This document shows, one piece after another, positions 28,512-36,812 of a stretch of 64,000 nt of DNA (its first letter is position 1; each line of letters begins with the position of its first letter). The stretch spans positions 1,521,001-1,585,000 of the forward strand of contig NC_017671.1 of the NCBI RefSeq assembly GCF_000284595.1, given 5' to 3'. The DNA comes from Stenotrophomonas maltophilia D457 (GTDB taxonomy: Bacteria; Pseudomonadota; Gammaproteobacteria; Xanthomonadales; Xanthomonadaceae). Made by a program: the position numbers and the translations under genes. Under the pieces are notes generated by a model. The model ran no database searches, was not told the DNA's origin, and worked only from the letters and a program-made list of their open reading frames with translations.

Positions 28512-29375
28512 TCAGTCATGGGAGATACGGTTGCGCAGCAGGATGCCGCGGGCGGCAAGGCTGACCAGCAACACGAAGACAGTCAGCACCAGGGCACCGG
28601 CCCAGGCCAGCACCTGCCAGGATTCATACGGGCTGCCGGCGAACTGGTTCATCACCACCGGCACCGAGGCCATCGGCTGGAAGATGTTGTTGTTCCAGTA
28701 CTGGTTGCCGAAGGCGGTGAACAGCAGCGGTGCGGTCTCGCCGGAGATGCGGGCCAGTGCCAGCAGGATGCCGGTGATGATGCCGGCCGAGGCACTGCGG
28801 TACAGCACCTGCACGATCACCTTCCACTGCGGGATGCCCAGCGACAGGGCCGCTTCGCGCATCTGCGAGGGCACCAGGCGCAGCATCTCGTCGGTGGTGC
28901 GTACCACCACCGGCAGCACGATGAAGGCCAGCGACAGCGCACCGGCGAACGCCGAGAAGTTGCCGCCGGTCTGCATCACGTACAGGGTGTAGACGAACAG
29001 GCCGAGCACGATGGACGGGGCCGACAGCAGGATGTCGTTGACGAAGCGGACCACGGTGCCGGCCTTGCGGGCGTTGCCGTACTCGGCCAGCCAGGTGCCC
29101 GCCAATACGCCCAGCGGGGTGCCGATGCCGATGGCCAGCGCACACATCACGGCGCTGCCGAAGAACGCGTTGGCGAGGCCGCCTTCCTGCATCGGCGGCG
29201 GCGTCATCTTGGTGAACAGATCCAGGTTGATGCCGGCCAGGCCCTTGGAGGCCAGGGTGAACAGGATCCAGCCCAGGAAGAACAAACCGAACAGCGCGGT
29301 GGCGCAGGAGGCGGTGATCGCAACGACATTGCCGATGCGGCGGCGCAGGTACAGGGAGTCAGCGGTGCTGGACAT
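28512..29375 (-). CDS. pstA: Phosphate ABC transporter permease PstA
   Basis: Inner-membrane permease, 287 residues, with six predicted helices and the binding-protein-dependent-transport EAA loop ([20 protein letters not shown]). It forms the channel with PstC and receives phosphate from PstS. Its ATG (29375-29373) overlaps the pstC stop by one base (TGATG), indicating coupled translation. Confidence 0.95.
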   Translation of the reverse strand: MSSTADSLYLRRRIGNVVAITASCATALFGLFFLGWILFTLASKGLAGINLDLFTKMTPPPMQEGGLANAFFGSAVMCALAIGIGTPLGVLAGTWLAEYGNARKAGTVVRFVNDILLSAPSIVLGLFVYTLYVMQTGGNFSAFAGALSLAFIVLPVVVRTTDEMLRLVPSQMREAALSLGIPQWKVIVQVLYRSASAGIITGILLALARISGETAPLLFTAFGNQYWNNNIFQPMASVPVVMNQFAGSPYESWQVLAWAGALVLTVFVLLVSLAARGILLRNRISHD

Positions 29376-30343
29376 CAGTTGCCCTCCTTGCGGGACAGGC
29401 GCATCAGCATCAGGCGGGCGATGGCGAGCACCACGAAGGTGACGATGAAGAGGACGAAGCCGAGCAGCAGCAGGGCCGAACGGTAGGTTTCAGTGGCTTC
29501 ACCGAAATCGTTGGCGATCAGCGCAGCAATGGTGGTGCCCGGTTCCAGCAGCGACGGCGACAGGCGCACGCTGTTGCCGATCACGAAGGCCACCGCCATC
29601 GTCTCGCCGAGGGCGCGGCCGAGGCCGAGGAAGATGCCGCCGATCACCGCCGAGCGGGTGTAGGGCAGCACGATGTCCCAGCTCACTTCCCACTTGGTGG
29701 AGCCCAGCGCATAGGCCGATTCCTTCAGGCGGGTCGGCACGGTCAGGAACACTTCGCGCATCACCGAGGAGATGAACGGAATGACCATGATCGCCAGCAC
29801 GAAACCGGCGGTGAGCATGCCGATGCCCAGCGGCGGGCCCTGGAACATCGGGCCGATGATCGGCCATTCGCCCAGGGTCTCGTTGAGGAACGGCGTGACG
29901 TACTCGGTCATCACCGGCACCAGCACGAACAGGCCCCACATGCCGTAGATGATCGAGGGAATGCCGGCCAGCAGTTCGATGGCTGTGCCGACCGGGCCAC
30001 GCAGCCAGCGTGGTGCGACTTCGGTGAGGAAGAAGGCGATGCCGAAGCTGACCGGCACGGCGATGACCATCGCAATGACGGCGGTGACCAGGGTGCCGTA
30101 GATCGGGGCGAGCGCGCCGAACTTGTTTTCGACCGGATTCCAGTCGGCGGAGAAGAAGAAGCTCAGGCCCTGCATCTGCAGGGCATGGCGGCCGCCCCAC
30201 AGCATCGACAGCGCGGCGCAGGCCAGGGCGATCAGGACGAAGATGACGGTGCCGACCAGCACCCATCGGAACAGTTTGTCGTTGCGGGCATCACGCGCAT
30301 CACGCGTGGACGGGGCGGCTACAGGCTGGGCGATGGCATTCAT
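29375..30343 (-). CDS. pstC: Phosphate ABC transporter permease PstC
   Basis: Inner-membrane permease, 322 residues, with an N-terminal cytoplasmic tail rich in Asp/Arg and six helices beginning LFRWVLVGTVIFVLIALACA. The EAA loop is RLKESAYALGSTKWEVSWDI. It pairs with PstA. It lies 79 bp downstream of pstS; a GC-rich hairpin in that gap (30390-30412) may lower expression of the downstream genes relative to pstS or protect the pstS mRNA end. Confidence 0.95.
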   Translation of the reverse strand: MNAIAQPVAAPSTRDARDARNDKLFRWVLVGTVIFVLIALACAALSMLWGGRHALQMQGLSFFFSADWNPVENKFGALAPIYGTLVTAVIAMVIAVPVSFGIAFFLTEVAPRWLRGPVGTAIELLAGIPSIIYGMWGLFVLVPVMTEYVTPFLNETLGEWPIIGPMFQGPPLGIGMLTAGFVLAIMVIPFISSVMREVFLTVPTRLKESAYALGSTKWEVSWDIVLPYTRSAVIGGIFLGLGRALGETMAVAFVIGNSVRLSPSLLEPGTTIAALIANDFGEATETYRSALLLLGFVLFIVTFVVLAIARLMLMRLSRKEGN

Positions 30344-30389
30344 GGGGACGGCAGGGCCAGGAAGGGGCGGGGCGGCACGGCGTGGAAGC

Positions 30390-30412
30390 GGTGCCCGCGC
30401 GGGGCGGGCACC
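30390..30412 (-). promoter_or_regulatory. Hairpin between pstS and pstC
   Basis: Perfect 9-bp stem GGTGCCCGC/GCGGGCACC with a 5-nt loop and no T-run. Its position suggests a 3' stabiliser or partial attenuator that sets PstS above the permease genes. The role is inferred. Confidence 0.5.
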
Positions 30413-30422
30413 GTCGAGTCCG

Positions 30423-31511
30423 TCACTTCAGGTCGGTCGCCCAGTAGGCCTCGATCTGCTTGACCAGTTCGGCCGGCAGCGGCACGTAGTGCAGCTCGTT
30501 GGCCTGGGCCTGGCCGTTCTCGAAGGCCCACTTGAAGAAGGCCAGGGTGTCCTGGTTGCGCTTGGCGTCCTTCGGCTGCTTCTGCATCAGCATGAAGTTG
30601 GTGGCGGTGATCGGCCACGCCTGCTCGCCCGGGGCGTTGGTGATGACCAGGTTGAAGTCCTTGGCGCTGGCCCAGTCGGCGCTGGCGGCCGCCGCGGCGA
30701 AGGTTTCCGCGCTGGGCTCGACCCAGTTGCCGGCGGCGTTCTGCATGGCGGTGTACGGCATGCCGTTCTGCAGCGCGTAGGCCAGCTCGACGTAGCCGAT
30801 GGAGCCCTTGATCTGCTTCACGTACGAAGCGACGCCTTCATTGCCCTTGCCACCGACGCCGTCCGGCCACTGCACCGAGGTGCCTTCGCCGACCTTGCTC
30901 TTCCACTCCGGGCTGACCTTGGACAGGTAGTTGGAGAAGTTGAAGGTGGTGCCCGAACCGTCCGAACGGTGGACCAGGGTGATCTTGCCGTCCGGCAGCT
31001 TCACGCCCGGGTTGGCGGCGACGATGGCCGGATCGTTCCAGGTCTTGACCTTGCCCAGGAAGATGTCGGCCAGCAGGGCGCCGCTCAGGCGCAGCTTGCC
31101 GGCTTCCAGGCCTTCGATGTTGACCACCGGCACCACGCCGCCGATGGCCGACGGGAACTGGGCCAGGCCGGCCTGTGCCAGCTCTTCGCTGCTCAGCGGC
31201 TTGTCGGAGGAGCCGAAGTCGACGGTGCCGGCCTTGATCTGGGCGATGCCGCCGCCGGAGCCGATCGACTGGTAGTTGATCTTGGCCCCGGTGGTGGCGT
31301 TGTAGTCGGCCGACCACTTGGAGACCAGCGGGAAGATGAAGGACGCGCCCGCGCCGGACACTTCGGCGGTCACCTTGGCACCGGCAGCGGCCGGGGCAGC
31401 GGCACCGTCGGCCGCCGGCTGCTGCGCGGCCTGCTTGTCGCCACCGCAGGCCGACAGGCCCAGGGCGATGGCCAGGGAAAGGGCGGCAAGGCCGGCCGAG
31501 TGCAGTTTCAT
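30423..31511 (-). CDS. pstS: Phosphate-binding lipoprotein PstS (operon copy)
   Basis: High-affinity periplasmic phosphate receptor, 362 residues. Lipoprotein signal with lipobox LSAC (Cys22), then an Ala/Pro-rich linker and the PstS fold. Phosphate-contact motifs are GAGASFIFPL, SIGSGGGIAQIK, VDFGSSDKPL and RSDGSGTTFNF. The ATG at 31511 has GGAG 5 bp upstream; an in-frame GTG at 31517 lies too close to that site. A Pho-box-like element lies 52 bp upstream. It is closely similar to the second PstS at 31928-32944, differing mainly in the lipid anchor and linker. Confidence 0.95.
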   Translation of the reverse strand: MKLHSAGLAALSLAIALGLSACGGDKQAAQQPAADGAAAPAAAGAKVTAEVSGAGASFIFPLVSKWSADYNATTGAKINYQSIGSGGGIAQIKAGTVDFGSSDKPLSSEELAQAGLAQFPSAIGGVVPVVNIEGLEAGKLRLSGALLADIFLGKVKTWNDPAIVAANPGVKLPDGKITLVHRSDGSGTTFNFSNYLSKVSPEWKSKVGEGTSVQWPDGVGGKGNEGVASYVKQIKGSIGYVELAYALQNGMPYTAMQNAAGNWVEPSAETFAAAAASADWASAKDFNLVITNAPGEQAWPITATNFMLMQKQPKDAKRNQDTLAFFKWAFENGQAQANELHYVPLPAELVKQIEAYWATDLK

Positions 31512-31563
31512 GGTCACTCCATAGCGGGGAAGAGCCGACGTGGTCGGCGGATGCGGCTATGAA

Positions 31564-31581
31564 ATGATGTTTTTGTTACAG
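31564..31581 (-). promoter_or_regulatory. Pho box upstream of pstS
   Basis: On the minus strand CTGTAAC-AAAA-ACATCAT fits the 7+4+7 layout of the PhoB site CTGTCAT-N4-CTGTCAT; an extra CTGTCAT half site lies at 31595-31601. Confidence 0.6.
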
Positions 31582-31708
31582 CCGTATTACGACCATGACA
31601 GAGGTGTCCTGGATCACGTTCTGACAAGGGTTTCACCGGGTTGGCCCCCATCCGGCAGAGCCCCGGAGACCCCGGATCTGCGCACCGGTATGGCGGCCGG
31701 TTGGCCCT

Positions 31709-31808
31709 TGTGGAGTCAAGCCATGTTCGACGGCTCCCTGCCCTCGGTAGGTGCGGACCGTCGGTCCGCACGCTCCAGCACCCAGCCGAGCGTGGGCTCG
31801 GCGCTGCA
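31709..31808. repeat. Cluster of three SMAG-like repeats
   Basis: Units at 31709-31730 (degenerate, GTGGAGTCAAGCC), 31746-31770 (GTAGGTGCGGACCGTCGGTC) and 31782-31808 (GAGCGTGGGCTCGGCG). They fill the gap between the two pstS genes; no gene is visible from 31600 to 31827. Confidence 0.75.
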
Positions 31809-31827
31809 GAGGCAGATGCATGCATCC

Positions 31828-31866
31828 CCGAAAACAAGAAGAGCGCGAGATCTCGAGGATCTCGCG
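31828..31866 (-). terminator. Terminator after the second pstS
   Basis: Perfect 10-bp stem GCGCGAGATC/GATCTCGCGC with a 5-nt loop, followed on the minus strand by TCTTCTTGTTTTC. It separates this pstS from the downstream pst operon. Confidence 0.85.
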
Positions 31867-31927
31867 CCCGGTTGGGGCCGGCGGGGGAGAGAGGACCCGC
31901 CGGCCCCGTTCCTGCGGGGGAACGTGC

Positions 31928-32944
31928 TTACTTCAGGTTCTGCGACCAGTAGGTCTCGATCTGGCGGACCAGGCTGTCCGGCAGCGGCACGTAGTCCAGC
32001 TGGCGGGCCTGGGCGTCGCCGCTCTTGTAGACCCAGCGGAAGAACTCCTGGGTGGCCTTGCCGTTGGCAGCGTTCTTCGGCTTCTTGTGCACCAGGATGA
32101 AGTTGGTGGCGGTGATCGGCCAGGACTCGGCGCCCGGGGCGTTGGTCATCACCAGGTAGAAGTCCTTGGCGCTGGCCCAGTCGGCGCTGGCGGCAGCGGC
32201 GGCGAACGATGCATCGCTCGGCTGCACGAACCTGCCGGCAGCGTTCTTCATCGCCGTGTACGACAGCTTGTTCTGCAGTGCGTAGGACAGTTCGACGTAG
32301 CCGATGCCGCCCTTGATCTGCTTCACGTAGGCAGCAACGCCTTCGTTGCCCTTGCCGCCGATGCCGGCCGGCCACTGGACCGAGGTGCCTTCACCGACCG
32401 AGCTCTTCCACTCCGGGCTGACCTTGGACAGGTAGTTGACAAAGTTGAAGGTGGTGCCCGAACCATCCGAGCGGTGCACGACGGTGATCTTGGCGCTCGG
32501 CAGGGTCACGCCCGGGTTCAGCGCGGCGATGGCCGGGTCGTTCCAGGTCTTGATCTTGCCCAGGAAGATGTTGGCCAGCACGGTGCCGTCCAGCTTGAGT
32601 GCGCCCGGGGCGATGCCGGCCACGTTGACCACCGGCACCACGCCGCCGATCACCGACGGGAACTGGGCCAGGCCCGAGGCGGCCAGTTCTTCCGGCTTCA
32701 GCGGTGCATCGGAAGAGCCGAAATCAACGGTCTTGGCCTTGATCTGCGCAATGCCGCCGCCGGAACCGATCGACTGGTAGTTGACCTTGTTGCTGGTGGC
32801 AGCGTTGTAGTCGGCCGACCACTTCGACATCACCGGGTAGATGAACGAGGCGCCCGCGCCGGTGATTTCAGCGGCGTTGGCGGCGAACACGGACGACGCT
32901 GCGAAGACGGCAACGGCAACGCGCGACTTGAAGGCGTGGATCAC
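31928..32944 (-). CDS. pstS: Second phosphate-binding protein PstS (soluble, monocistronic)
   Basis: A 338-residue paralogue of the neighbouring PstS. It has a Sec signal without a lipobox (VAVAVFAASSVFAANA, then AEITGAGASFIYPVMSKW), so it should be a soluble periplasmic protein. The same phosphate-binding motifs are present (SIGSGGGIAQIK, VDFGSSDAPL, RSDGSGTTFNF). The start is GTG 32944, seven bases after an AGGAG; the longer frame to 33040 would include the Pho box. It has its own terminator and two Pho-box-like sites, so it is transcribed alone. It probably feeds the same PstCAB transporter or serves secretion or signalling; this is inferred. Confidence 0.93.
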   Translation of the reverse strand: MIHAFKSRVAVAVFAASSVFAANAAEITGAGASFIYPVMSKWSADYNAATSNKVNYQSIGSGGGIAQIKAKTVDFGSSDAPLKPEELAASGLAQFPSVIGGVVPVVNVAGIAPGALKLDGTVLANIFLGKIKTWNDPAIAALNPGVTLPSAKITVVHRSDGSGTTFNFVNYLSKVSPEWKSSVGEGTSVQWPAGIGGKGNEGVAAYVKQIKGGIGYVELSYALQNKLSYTAMKNAAGRFVQPSDASFAAAAASADWASAKDFYLVMTNAPGAESWPITATNFILVHKKPKNAANGKATQEFFRWVYKSGDAQARQLDYVPLPDSLVRQIETYWSQNLK

Positions 32945-32998
32945 GGGGTGGCTCCTGGGTTGATTGGAATGCGGGGTTACCCGCCCGGCGCACATTCC

Positions 32999-33016
32999 AT
33001 AACGGTTCGATGACAG
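32999..33016 (-). promoter_or_regulatory. Pho box 1 upstream of the second pstS
   Basis: CTGTCAT-CGAA-CCGTTAT on the minus strand, 7+4+7 layout, 55 bp upstream of the GTG start. Confidence 0.65.
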
Positions 33017-33031
33017 CGCGGGGACCGTTGT

Positions 33032-33049
33032 ATGACGCATCCGTTACAG
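33032..33049 (-). promoter_or_regulatory. Pho box 2 upstream of the second pstS
   Basis: CTGTAAC-GGAT-GCGTCAT on the minus strand, 7+4+7 layout. Its phase is exactly 33 bp (three 11-bp units) from the first box. Confidence 0.65.
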
Positions 33050-33391
33050 CGCTGGCTGGCGCTTGCGCAGCGCGGGCCGTGAAGGTTTCGCGCAGCGGCT
33101 GAGGCGGTCGTGCGGGCACAAGGGAGGTGCGCCGGCGCCGGTTGCGGTCACCTTGCATAGGTGGCCGATGAGGTGACGGCTGCCTCCCTTCGCGCGGTCT
33201 GCGCCTGGCGTTGCGCAGGGATTCCGCGTCATCCGCGCGAAGCCGGGCGGTGCGGACCAGGGTGACCCGGCGGCTTGCCCGCGTGTCGGTGCCGATACAC
33301 CACGCCATGGGGCGCAACGGATCGATAAGCATGTGCGCGCAAATGAGTCGTACGCATGACCGCACGAAGAAATCTGGGGTTGGTGCTCAAT
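33050..33391. other. Intergenic region without recognised gene
   Basis: About 340 bp between the second pstS and the porin promoter. Open frames here look like chance GC-rich frames without family features. I see no RNA, repeat or terminator that I can support. Confidence 0.5.
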
Positions 33392-33409
33392 CTGTCATTC
33401 GGCTGTCAT
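33392..33409 (+). promoter_or_regulatory. Perfect Pho box upstream of the porin gene
   Basis: CTGTCAT-TCGG-CTGTCAT is an exact double copy of the PhoB half site with the canonical 4-bp spacer, 89 bp before the porin ATG. It anchors the assignment of this island to the Pho regulon. Confidence 0.9.
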
Positions 33410-33498
33410 GGTTTTAACGGAACGTTCGCAAAACGCTTGACCGGCCTGCCGGCGTGGCGTTCTGCCCAAGCCATTCCAACCCTCTGGAGAAATCCAAA

Positions 33499-34731
33499 AT
33501 GCGTTCCCATTTGCTCGCCGCCGCGGTCGTTGCAAGCCTCGGTCTGGTTTCCGCCGACGCCTTCGCAGCCCCCGCCAGCTCGGGCGTGTCCCAGGCACAG
33601 TTGCAGCAGCTGCAGGCACAGATCGCTGCGCTGCAGGCCCAGGTCCAGCAGTTGCAGAACGATTCGCAGGCGCTGCAGGCGCAGTCCGACGCGCAGTCCG
33701 AAGTGAACATCACCCAGGCGCAGGCCCTGGAAGGTGCGCAGAAGACCCAGACCAGCGTCGACAAGCTGGCCAAGCTGGTCAATGACAACAAGATTGGCGG
33801 TCGCATGTTCTTCGACCTGACCAACATCGACAAGACCAGCAACGGCAAGGACACCGCCGCCAGCGGCACCGGCCTGGACGTCAAGCGCTTCTACCTGACC
33901 GTCGACCACAAGTTCAACGACATCTGGTCGGCCAACCTGACCACCGACTTCCAGTACAGCTCGGCCATCGGCAACACCGAACTGTTCGTCAAGAAGGCCT
34001 ACGTGCAGGGCAGCTTCGACCCGGCCTTCAACCTGCGCGTCGGTGCCGCCGACATGCCGTGGATCCCGTACGTCGAGAAGTTCTACGGCATGCGCTATGT
34101 CGAGAACACCCTGACCGACCGCCTGAAGTACGGCAACTCGTCCGACTGGGGCCTGCATGGCTTCGGCAACCTGGGCAACAACTTCAACTACGCCGTCTCG
34201 GTCGTGTCCGGCGCCGGCTACAAGAACCCGACCCGCAGCAAGGGCATGGACGTGGAAGGCCGCGTGGCCTACACCCCGAACGAGAACTTCGTGGTCGCCG
34301 TCGGCGGCTACAGCGGCAAGCTGGGCAAGGAAACCGACATCCAGAGCGCCGAGAACACCTACACCCGCGCCAACGCGATGGTGGCCTACGCCGACAGCAA
34401 CTTCCGCGTCGGCGGCGAGTACTTCCAGGCCAAGAACCTCAACAACGTGCTGACCGTTGCCACCGACAAGACCAGTGGCTGGTCGGTGTGGGGCAGCGTG
34501 CGCGTGACCGACGGCGGCATCAACGTGTTCGGTCGTTACGATGACACCGACGTCAGCAAGACCCTGGACCCGACCCTGAGCGACAAGTACTGGAACGTCG
34601 GCGTCGAGTTCCCGGTCATGAAGAACCTCAAGCTGTCGACCGTGTACAAGTACACGCACCTGGCCAACGCCAGCGACAAGAAGAACGACAAGACCAAGGA
34701 ATTCGGCGTCTGGGGCGACCTGTCGTTCTGA
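33499..34731 (+). CDS. Phosphate-starvation porin, OprP/OprO-like
   Basis: A 410-residue outer-membrane porin. Signal peptide 1-23 (LLAAAVVASLGLVSADAFA) is followed by a Gln-rich coiled coil (LQQLQAQIAALQAQVQQLQN, about 32-85) that probably trimerises in the periplasm, then a beta barrel with the Porin_O_P pattern (GLDVKRFYLTVDHKFNDIWS, LFVKKAYVQGSF) ending in Phe (GVWGDLSF), as outer-membrane proteins do. The ATG at 33499 has GGAGA upstream. The perfect Pho box and the neighbouring pst genes say phosphate or polyphosphate uptake; anion selectivity is inferred. Confidence 0.88.
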   Translation: MRSHLLAAAVVASLGLVSADAFAAPASSGVSQAQLQQLQAQIAALQAQVQQLQNDSQALQAQSDAQSEVNITQAQALEGAQKTQTSVDKLAKLVNDNKIGGRMFFDLTNIDKTSNGKDTAASGTGLDVKRFYLTVDHKFNDIWSANLTTDFQYSSAIGNTELFVKKAYVQGSFDPAFNLRVGAADMPWIPYVEKFYGMRYVENTLTDRLKYGNSSDWGLHGFGNLGNNFNYAVSVVSGAGYKNPTRSKGMDVEGRVAYTPNENFVVAVGGYSGKLGKETDIQSAENTYTRANAMVAYADSNFRVGGEYFQAKNLNNVLTVATDKTSGWSVWGSVRVTDGGINVFGRYDDTDVSKTLDPTLSDKYWNVGVEFPVMKNLKLSTVYKYTHLANASDKKNDKTKEFGVWGDLSF

Positions 34732-34761
34732 TCTCCTGAAGCACCCTTGTCCATACACGCG

Positions 34762-34796
34762 GACGGCGGGCCTGGTGCCCGCCGTCTTCGTTTCGT
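34762..34796 (+). terminator. Terminator after the porin gene
   Basis: Perfect 10-bp stem GACGGCGGGC/GCCCGCCGTC with a 5-nt loop and the tail TTCGTTTCG, between the convergent porin and nth genes. Confidence 0.85.
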
Positions 34797-34812
34797 CACA
34801 ACACGATCCGCG

Positions 34813-35505
34813 TCACGTCTCGGCTGTGGTCTTTTCCTTGAACCGGCACAGGTCGGCGATCACGCAGCCCGGGCAATCCGGCTTGCGCGCCTTGCACACG
34901 TAGCGGCCATGCAGGATCAGCCAATGGTGCGCGTCGAGCAGGAACTCGGCCGGAATCACCTTCACCAGCGTGTCCTCCACTTCGCGCACGTTCTTGCCGG
35001 GGGCCAGGCCGGTACGGTTGGAGACGCGGAAGATATGCGTATCCACCGCCATCACCGGCTCGCCGAAGGCGGTGTTGAGCACCACGTTGGCGGTCTTGCG
35101 GCCCACGCCGGGCAGCGCTTCCAGCGCTTCGCGGTCGCGCGGCACTTCGCCGCCGTACTTCTGCAGCAGGATCGCGCAGGTGGCGATCACGTTCTTCGCC
35201 TTGGCGTTGAACAGCCCGATGGTGGCGATGTACGGCTTCAGGCCATCCTCACCGAGCGCGAGGATCTTCGCCGGCGTGTTGGCGACCGGGAACAGGCGGC
35301 GGGTGGCCTTGTTGACGCCGACGTCGGTGGCCTGGGCGGACAGCGCCACGGCCACCAGCAGTTCGAACGGCGAGCTGTACTCAAGCTCGGTCTTCGGGTG
35401 CGGATTGAGCTCGCGCAGGCGGGTGAACATTTCCACCACGTCGGCGCGCGGCATGCGGCCGCCGCGCCGCGCCGGTGCGCGGGCAGTCTTCTTCGCGGTG
35501 GCCAT
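34813..35505 (-). CDS. nth: Endonuclease III (DNA glycosylase/AP lyase)
   Basis: Base-excision-repair enzyme that removes oxidised pyrimidines and nicks abasic sites, 230 residues. It has the helix-hairpin-helix LPGVGRKTANVVL with catalytic Lys, the catalytic Asp in MAVDTHIFRVSNR, and the iron-sulfur loop CKARKPDCPGCVIADLC (C-X6-C-X2-C-X5-C). A basic N-terminal tail (KKTARAPARRGGR) precedes the core. Its ATG overlaps the stop of the upstream small gene by one base (TAATG), so the two are cotranslated. Confidence 0.96.
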   Translation of the reverse strand: MATAKKTARAPARRGGRMPRADVVEMFTRLRELNPHPKTELEYSSPFELLVAVALSAQATDVGVNKATRRLFPVANTPAKILALGEDGLKPYIATIGLFNAKAKNVIATCAILLQKYGGEVPRDREALEALPGVGRKTANVVLNTAFGEPVMAVDTHIFRVSNRTGLAPGKNVREVEDTLVKVIPAEFLLDAHHWLILHGRYVCKARKPDCPGCVIADLCRFKEKTTAET

Positions 35506-35858
35506 TACGGCTCCTTGCCGGTGACGCGGGCCTTGGCCCGGGCGAGAATCGCGGCCGCCGCGGCGGGCAGGGGGGGCTTCACGTCCGGCGCCGGGGGCGG
35601 GGTGCGACGTGCATCGCGCTCGGCTTCGCGGCGGGCCAGGCGCACCGCGCGGGCGCGATAGCGTTCGCGTGCGGCCCAGGCCGTACGCAGTTGCTGCTGG
35701 GCCTGCTGCAGCCGCTGCGGAAGGTCCGGGTGGCCAGACAGCAGCTGTTCGTCGCCGGCTCGGGCGACGTAGTCCATCAGCCCCGCCTGCAGGGCGCCAT
35801 CGAGATCGTCTGCCTGGACCCGGGCGAACAACTGCGCGGGGTTGGGTCGGGATGCCAT
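35505..35858 (-). CDS. Conserved-looking small protein of unknown function
   Basis: A 117-residue soluble protein I do not recognise. It begins MASRPNPAQLFARVQADDLDG and has a central helical region rich in Gln, Arg and Ala (LQQAQQQLRTAWAARERYRA), then a Pro-rich linker and a basic Ala-rich end. The ATG at 35858 is only 4 bp after the enoyl-CoA hydratase stop and its TAA overlaps the nth ATG, so it is the middle gene of an echA-orf-nth unit. The long upstream extension of this frame is a shadow of the hydratase gene. Function unknown. Confidence 0.7.
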   Translation of the reverse strand: MASRPNPAQLFARVQADDLDGALQAGLMDYVARAGDEQLLSGHPDLPQRLQQAQQQLRTAWAARERYRARAVRLARREAERDARRTPPPAPDVKPPLPAAAAAILARAKARVTGKEP

Positions 35859-35862
35859 GGCG

Positions 35863-36645
35863 TCAGCGGCTCTGGAAGGCCGGCGGGCGGCGCTGCAGGA
35901 AGGCACTGGTGCCTTCACGCATGTCCTCGGTGGCGAACAGCAGGCCGAACTGCGCACTTTCGTATTCCAGCCCGGCCTCCAGGCTGCACTCGCCGCCCAC
36001 GTGCACCGCGTCGAGCAGGCCACGCAGGGCCAGCGGTGCTGAGCGTGCCAGCTGGCGGGCGACGTCCTGCACGCGGTTGTCCAGCGCGTCAGCCGGCACG
36101 ACTTCGTTGACGATGCCCAGCTCCAGCGCACGCGCGGCGTTGATCGGCGCCCCCAGCAGGCACAGCTCCAGGGTGGCGGCGCGGCCACACAGGCGCAGCA
36201 GGCGCTGGCTGCCGCCGAAGCCGGGAATCAGGCCGAGATTGATTTCCGGTTGGCCGACCTTGGCGGTATCGGCGGCGATGCGCAGGTGGCACGCCATCGC
36301 CAGCTCAAGCCCGCCGCCCAGCGCGAAACCGTTCACGCGCGCGATGACCGGCTTGGGCATGCGTTCGATCTGGCGCATCAGGGCCTGGCCCAGCAGCGAG
36401 AAATCACGTCCCTGAACGGCGCTGAGGGTGTTCATTTCCGCGATGTCGGCACCGGCCACGAAGGCCTTCGGGCCCGCCCCGGTCAACACCACCACGCGCA
36501 CCTCCGGATCGGCAGCGGCGTCCCTGAAGGCATCGGCCAGCGCCTGCAGGGTCGCGGCGTTCAGGGCATTGAGCTTGTCCGGGCGCTGGACGGTCACGGT
36601 GCGGATGGCGCCTTCGTCGGCAACAGCGATCAGGGCATCGGCCAC
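35863..36645 (-). CDS. Enoyl-CoA hydratase/isomerase family protein
   Basis: A crotonase-fold enzyme of 260 residues. The oxyanion-hole segments are GPKAFVAGADIAEMN and GFALGGGLELAMACHLRIA, and both catalytic glutamates of hydratases are present (GGGLELAMAC and GQPEINLGLIPGFGG), so it most likely hydrates trans-2-enoyl-CoA in fatty-acid or amino-acid breakdown. The ATG at 36645 has AGGAG upstream. It heads a probable operon with the small gene and nth and is divergent from the FKBP gene. Precise substrate unknown. Confidence 0.9.
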   Translation of the reverse strand: MADALIAVADEGAIRTVTVQRPDKLNALNAATLQALADAFRDAAADPEVRVVVLTGAGPKAFVAGADIAEMNTLSAVQGRDFSLLGQALMRQIERMPKPVIARVNGFALGGGLELAMACHLRIAADTAKVGQPEINLGLIPGFGGSQRLLRLCGRAATLELCLLGAPINAARALELGIVNEVVPADALDNRVQDVARQLARSAPLALRGLLDAVHVGGECSLEAGLEYESAQFGLLFATEDMREGTSAFLQRRPPAFQSR

Positions 36646-36812
36646 GGGGAAACTCCTGGAACGTTAAAAAAAAGTGATATTGAACTCTGCAAACGCAGAC
36701 GGGTCATAGCCTGCATCGTGAGTAGCGGTTACACGTTGCGCCCGTTATCCTAACCCGTCGCCTCAGGGCGGCGAAGAACGTCCCTGAGTTACCACCCCTG
36801 GAGAACTGTTTG

